From assembly GCF_006715225.1 (NCBI RefSeq), contig NZ_VFMU01000001.1, positions 3,038,001 to 3,102,000 on the forward strand: a stretch of 64,000 bases of DNA, read 5' to 3'. The stretch's first letter is position 1. Each line of letters begins with the position of its first letter. Below are positions 61,145 to 64,000 of this stretch, piece after piece. This DNA is from Arthrobacter sp. SLBN-112 (GTDB lineage: Bacteria > Actinomycetota > Actinomycetes > Actinomycetales > Micrococcaceae). The position numbers and the translations under genes were made by a program. The notes under the pieces are model-generated. The model ran no database searches and was not told the origin of the DNA. It was given only the letters and a program-made list of their open reading frames with translations.

Positions 61145-61504
61145 TCAGTGCCCGCCGGTTTCGGTGGCGGTGATGGTGAAGTCGGTGTCGAGCTTGACGG
61201 TGGCGTGGGTGTTGTCGGATGTGGTGATGTGGGCTTCGTAGGCGGCGGATCCGTCGTCTTCGTTGGTCATGGCATCGATGGTGGCGCCTGCGTTGGCGGC
61301 CAGGACGGCGGCCTTGACCTTGTCAGCGGTATCACCCGTGAGGGCCGTTTCGTTTCCATGGTCCGCACCGGCCTTGCCCGTACTGGACGGGCTGGGTGTT
61401 GTGGTGGCGGCGTTTGCGGGCAGTGCGGCGGCGGTGAGGGCTCCGCCTCCGATGAGTGCTCCGATCAGAGTGGCACCTGCAGCGATTTTCCGGACGCTAT
61501 TCAC
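61145..61504 (-). CDS. Secreted PepSY-domain-like protein
   Basis: A 119-residue protein. Signal peptide IAAGATLIGALIGGGALTAA with cleavage after ANA (LPANA-ATTT), a Ser/Thr/Pro linker, then one PepSY-like repeat (LTGDTADKVKAAVLAANAGA, then YEAHITTSDNTHATVKLDTD) ending in ITATETGGH. PepSY domains are thought to inhibit or shield proteases or support redox membrane complexes. GTG at 61504 has AAGGAG 7 bases upstream. It lies upstream of the ferric-reductase-like genes but is separated from them by a strong terminator. Confidence 0.75.
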   Translation of the reverse strand: MNSVRKIAAGATLIGALIGGGALTAAALPANAATTTPSPSSTGKAGADHGNETALTGDTADKVKAAVLAANAGATIDAMTNEDDGSAAYEAHITTSDNTHATVKLDTDFTITATETGGH

Positions 61505-62201
61505 AGTTTGTTCTCCTTGTTGGTTCCACTCCGGATTTCGAAGCTGTTCTTATCCTGGGTGGGGTCGCTGTCCGGGCGCTTTGGCCCTGCTGTGGAGGAA
61601 CTGTGACTGATTCGGCTGGACATGGAGCCACAAACAAGAGCGGCCCCTCCCGGGATGGATGCTTCGCTGACGGAATCCAGACGTACGGGCAGTTGGGCCG
61701 GGTCTGACCCAACTGCCGATCACGCGCTGAACGCAGGCGGCAGTGGCACCGGCGTTGTGGAACAAGTTGGTGCACAATTACCCGGACGTCCCGCACGACC
61801 TCATAAGCCTGGCCGCTGCTGTCCGGGTTCAGATCTAAGACAGGCGGTCGGTGGTGTGTATGAACTGCCCTAATCACCCTATTTTGAGCGTCCTGCCGCC
61901 TGACGTCAGGTTGGGGTGTGACCAAACCTGGTCTTCAGGGCAGGGAACCTAAGGGAGCAGCCTCGTCAAGGACTGCAGGTTTAAGGAGCGCGCTGGGAGC
62001 TTCCGGCAACGCCCTTTCTTAATGGGGTGTGAATCTGTTGGGAGCCCTAGGCTACATGCAAGGCTTCAGGACGAATTTGGCATTCGGGTGTAACGGGCCT
62101 AGGCGTGTCCGGCGGGCAGGATGGTGCTGGCACCGACCGCGCCTCTTGGCGTAGCTGCTCATCGCCTCGACGATCTGTTCCCCCGGTGCCCGACGGCGCG
62201 G
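61505..62201. other. Non-coding region before second pterin dehydratase copy
   Basis: About 700 bases with no supported gene. It holds copy 2 of the TGACGTCA repeat (61900-61920). Confidence 0.45.
61900..61920 (+). repeat. 21-base repeat, copy 2 (TGACGTCA core)
   Basis: Identical to 35263-35283, same orientation. Flanks differ on both sides. Confidence 0.7.
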
Positions 62202-62709
62202 GCTCACTCCGCGGCGGCGACTCCGAGGTCCGCGGCGTGGCCGCTGATGGTGCGGGCCATGTCGATGTCGCGGCTGGTGATTCCCCCGACATCGTGGCTC
62301 GAGAGCGTGACGCCGACCTCGGGGTAGGTGAGCGTGAGGTCGGGGTGGTGGTTGGCCTCCTCGGCGGAGGCGCCGATGCGGTTCACGAACTCCAGCCCGG
62401 TGGAGAACTTCCGGGTCCTGAAGGTGGCGGCGAGGGCGTCGCCGGCCACGCGCCAGCCGGTGAGCCCGGCCTCGGCGAGCTCGGCGGCGGACAACTTCCG
62501 TTGGGGATCAGTCATAGAGCCATCATGGCTCCGGATGGCCGCCTTGGGCTACCCCTGGAGGCGCCACCGGCGCCGGCGACTGAGGGTAAAACGTCCGCAC
62601 CGCGGCATAACGCGGGTACGCCCTGGCAGGTGAGAGAAAAGGCCCAGTTCGTGGTGCCAGTCGCGTCCTTCTCCGAGCTCCCCCGGCCAAATTCGAAGGC
62701 CGGTAATGG
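62202..62709. repeat. Direct repeat copy 2: pterin dehydratase module
   Basis: Matches 3077-3604 in gene and upstream flank, same orientation. In this copy no recombinase fragment adjoins the gene's 3' end. Confidence 0.85.
62204..62515 (-). CDS. 4a-hydroxytetrahydrobiopterin dehydratase (PCD family), copy 2
   Basis: A 103-residue PCD-family protein with the same active-site pattern as the copy at 3079-3390 (EANHHPDLTLTYPEV, then SSHDVGG and SRDID). About 10 residues differ between the two, mostly conservative or Thr/Ala exchanges in the first 30 residues. The preserved reading frame in both copies means neither has obviously decayed. Which copy is ancestral cannot be said from the window; this one has cleaner surroundings. 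Confidence 0.85.
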   Translation of the reverse strand: MTDPQRKLSAAELAEAGLTGWRVAGDALAATFRTRKFSTGLEFVNRIGASAEEANHHPDLTLTYPEVGVTLSSHDVGGITSRDIDMARTISGHAADLGVAAAE

Positions 62710-62910
62710 ACGTTCTGTGAGGGTGGCAGTGATGTTCCAATTTCGGGCACCTGACCATCTCAAGATACAGGCGAACCTACCTGTGCTGTGGCAAAGGGAC
62801 CTGACATCATCGTCCCACGACAGGTCCGTTACCCGGCGGGATCATCGACAGTTTCAAGAGGGGATGGTTCGTAAGTCTGGGCGCCAGGGGCTTGGGTTTG
62901 GTCGGTGCAC

Positions 62911-62946
62911 GCGAAAGAGCCCCGGCCGGTGGCCAAGGCTCTTCGC
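62911..62946 (-). terminator. Hairpin after the small secreted protein gene
   Basis: GCGAAAGAGCC (62911-62921) pairs with GGCTCTTCGC (62937-62946), one bulged A, GC-rich loop. It lies 63 bases beyond the stop on the minus strand. Confidence 0.65.
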
Positions 62947-63008
62947 ATGATCGGAAAGAGGAAAGACGGCTACGTGTGCTGTGGCTCGTTCCTCATCGCT
63001 CGCGCGTA

Positions 63009-63314
63009 CTAGTTGTTGATAATGCGAACTGGACCGGTGGCGGCATCGCAGACGGTTACCGCGTTGCCGGTGGCATCCACTGCTTCGCCGAGAACTGCTA
63101 TCGATCCGATGTCCGCGACATCGCAGAGATTTGCTGCGACACTGGCGGCTACATTGACGTCAACAGCATCCTCGACGGTGATGTCGCCGACAGTGACACT
63201 CACGAGGCCATCATTCAATGTGTTGTTGTTTGCGGCCTGGGAAGGTCCGGCAACGGCGCCCATCAGGAACAGGCTTCCAGCGGCTGCGACGGTGGCTTTC
63301 TTCAGAACTGACAT
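63009..63314 (-). CDS. Small secreted rodlin-like protein
   Basis: A 101-residue secreted protein. Signal peptide VLKKATVAAAGSLFLMGAVA with cleavage near SQA-ANNN. The mature part is Val/Ala/Asn/Asp-rich (DGLVSVTVGDITVEDAVDVN, then VAASVAANLCDVADIGSIAV) with two Cys (NLCD and TVCD) and ends GPVRIINN. Start, size, composition and two-Cys pattern recall Streptomyces rodlins and chaplins that coat cell surfaces, and similar short actinobacterial secreted proteins, but the match is one of style. ATG at 63314 has AAGGGAG upstream. It stands alone. Confidence 0.65.
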   Translation of the reverse strand: MSVLKKATVAAAGSLFLMGAVAGPSQAANNNTLNDGLVSVTVGDITVEDAVDVNVAASVAANLCDVADIGSIAVLGEAVDATGNAVTVCDAATGPVRIINN

Positions 63315-63645
63315 GTTTCGCTCCCTTGATATCGGCCCTCGTACCCCATCCGGCAGTCCAGTATTAGTTCTTGGGCTGCTGAAGGCCGTGCTGATGCATG
63401 GCGCAGGGGACCGGGCGTCTCTGTGGTTGCTTCTTTTGGCATCCGCCGGTTCGGCGGGGGAAGGCGGTTCAACCGGCTCGGCGCCCAAATGTCGCTTTAG
63501 TCGAGATGGGCATTAGGCCTTGGGAAGGCCCCGGGTTAAACATCTGTATTGCGCTTCCATTAACGAGCCTAAAGCTAAGTATGCTTAGCAGTCAAGGGGA
63601 AGTCGCGCCATAAATTAGATTGCCGGTTCTTGCGGCCTCCCAGGA
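63315..63645. other. Upstream region of the secreted protein gene
   Basis: No gene seen. AT-rich stretch near 63555-63620 (TAAAGCTAAGTATGC, TAAATTAGAT) before the dispersed repeat begins. Confidence 0.4.
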
Positions 63646-64000
63646 ACCTCGGGCACGGTGTATTCCCTCGTCAGGGGCGATTTTGCTTTGACATGTCTAA
63701 AAAGCTGGTGTTCGCGGCATCTAAAGAGTTGGGTCGCGGGCTGTGGCCGGGCTGCCGCGGCCTATTCAGGTGCGTGGCTGGCGGGTTCAAGTCCCTGGCT
63801 GAAGGCCTTCCGCCTGCTGTGGTCGGGTCTGTGCAGTCCTCGTTCCGGTTCTTTCGGGTAGGCCGGGGGGCCTACACCTGTTCATGGTTCCGGACTGGGG
63901 TTACAACATGACTTCCTGATTTCGGTGCGGACCCGTACTTGAACCTTGCCTCGGTGCCCACATAGAAGCTGGGGTGTACTGTTGTCCTGCCAAAGAGGGT
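63646..64000 (+). repeat. Dispersed repeat, copy C (runs off window)
   Basis: Collinear with copy A over its whole length and with copy B over its last 130 bases. It starts ACCTCGGGCAC and reaches TTGTCCTGCCAAAG at 63982; the closing palindrome expected next lies beyond base 64000. Confidence 0.75.

Noticed and set aside
1..64000. CRISPR arrays, complete tRNA or rRNA genes, prophage structural genes
   Set aside because: I saw no regularly spaced short repeats, no complete cloverleaf, and no capsid, portal, terminase or tail genes.

Overview
The window looks like an accessory (genomic-island-like) stretch of a high-GC actinobacterial chromosome, most likely Arthrobacter/Pseudarthrobacter or a close Micrococcaceae relative. 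The basis is an Lsr2-type nucleoid protein, GTG/TTG starts with AGGAG-type ribosome binding sites, many ATGA/GTGA overlaps, and catabolic gene types common in soil arthrobacters. This assignment is inferred from gene content; I ran no search. I saw no rRNA gene, complete tRNA gene or CRISPR array.

Layout. (1) 1-4.5 kb is a mobile-DNA graveyard: two overlapping frameshifted tyrosine recombinases (Tn554 TnpA/TnpB-like), a GIY-YIG protein, a serine-recombinase fragment, a pterin dehydratase gene, and broken Doc-toxin and DUF6994-like genes. (2) 4.8-13.5 kb holds a membrane protein, then a minus-strand set (membrane protein, amidase, alpha/beta hydrolase) divergent from a plus-strand set (beta-lactamase-fold hydrolase, HemG-like flavodoxin, WS/DGAT acyltransferase), which converges on an SRPBCC-like protein. 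(3) 14-18.8 kb holds an IS3-family remnant, lsr2 with a small membrane protein, decayed membrane-protein paralogues, a P-loop kinase and non-coding repeats. (4) 18.8-23.4 kb holds an MHS-type transporter, a glycogen-debranching-like glucosidase and an unknown protein. (5) 23.7-34.4 kb holds an aminotransferase, an RraA-fold aldolase, a Nac-like LysR regulator, pxpABC, an SDR, a 2-hydroxyacid dehydrogenase and idnO-idnD-gntK. (6) 35.4-53.5 kb is a carbohydrate locus: LacI regulator, YesL/DUF624, ABC importer without its ATPase, sugar isomerase, dehydrogenase, GH36, manA (frameshifted), BadF-type sugar kinase, GH127, a LamG-like protein and, convergently, a large heparinase-like lyase with a frameshift after its signal peptide. 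(7) 53.8-58.8 kb is a probable tartrate/D-malate cassette: glycerate kinase, DctA, TtuC-like dehydrogenase and a LysR regulator. (8) 59-61.5 kb is a ferric-reductase-like oxidoreductase operon with a PepSY-like secreted protein. (9) 62-64 kb holds a second copy of the pterin dehydratase module, a small rodlin-like secreted protein and a third copy of a dispersed non-coding repeat.

How parts work together. The Nac-like regulator is surrounded by three ATA-N9-TAT sites, each in an upstream region inside its cluster (aminotransferase, pxpA/nac, small ORF), which suggests a local nitrogen regulon. A TGATATCGATATCA palindrome in the lacI/ABC divergent promoter recurs with one mismatch just downstream of the -10 of the lyase promoter 16 kb away, tying importer, glycosidases and lyase into one LacI regulon. 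DctA, the TtuC-like enzyme and glycerate kinase form a plausible route from tartrate to 2-phosphoglycerate. Direct repeats of the pterin dehydratase module, 59 kb apart, bracket nearly the whole accessory segment.
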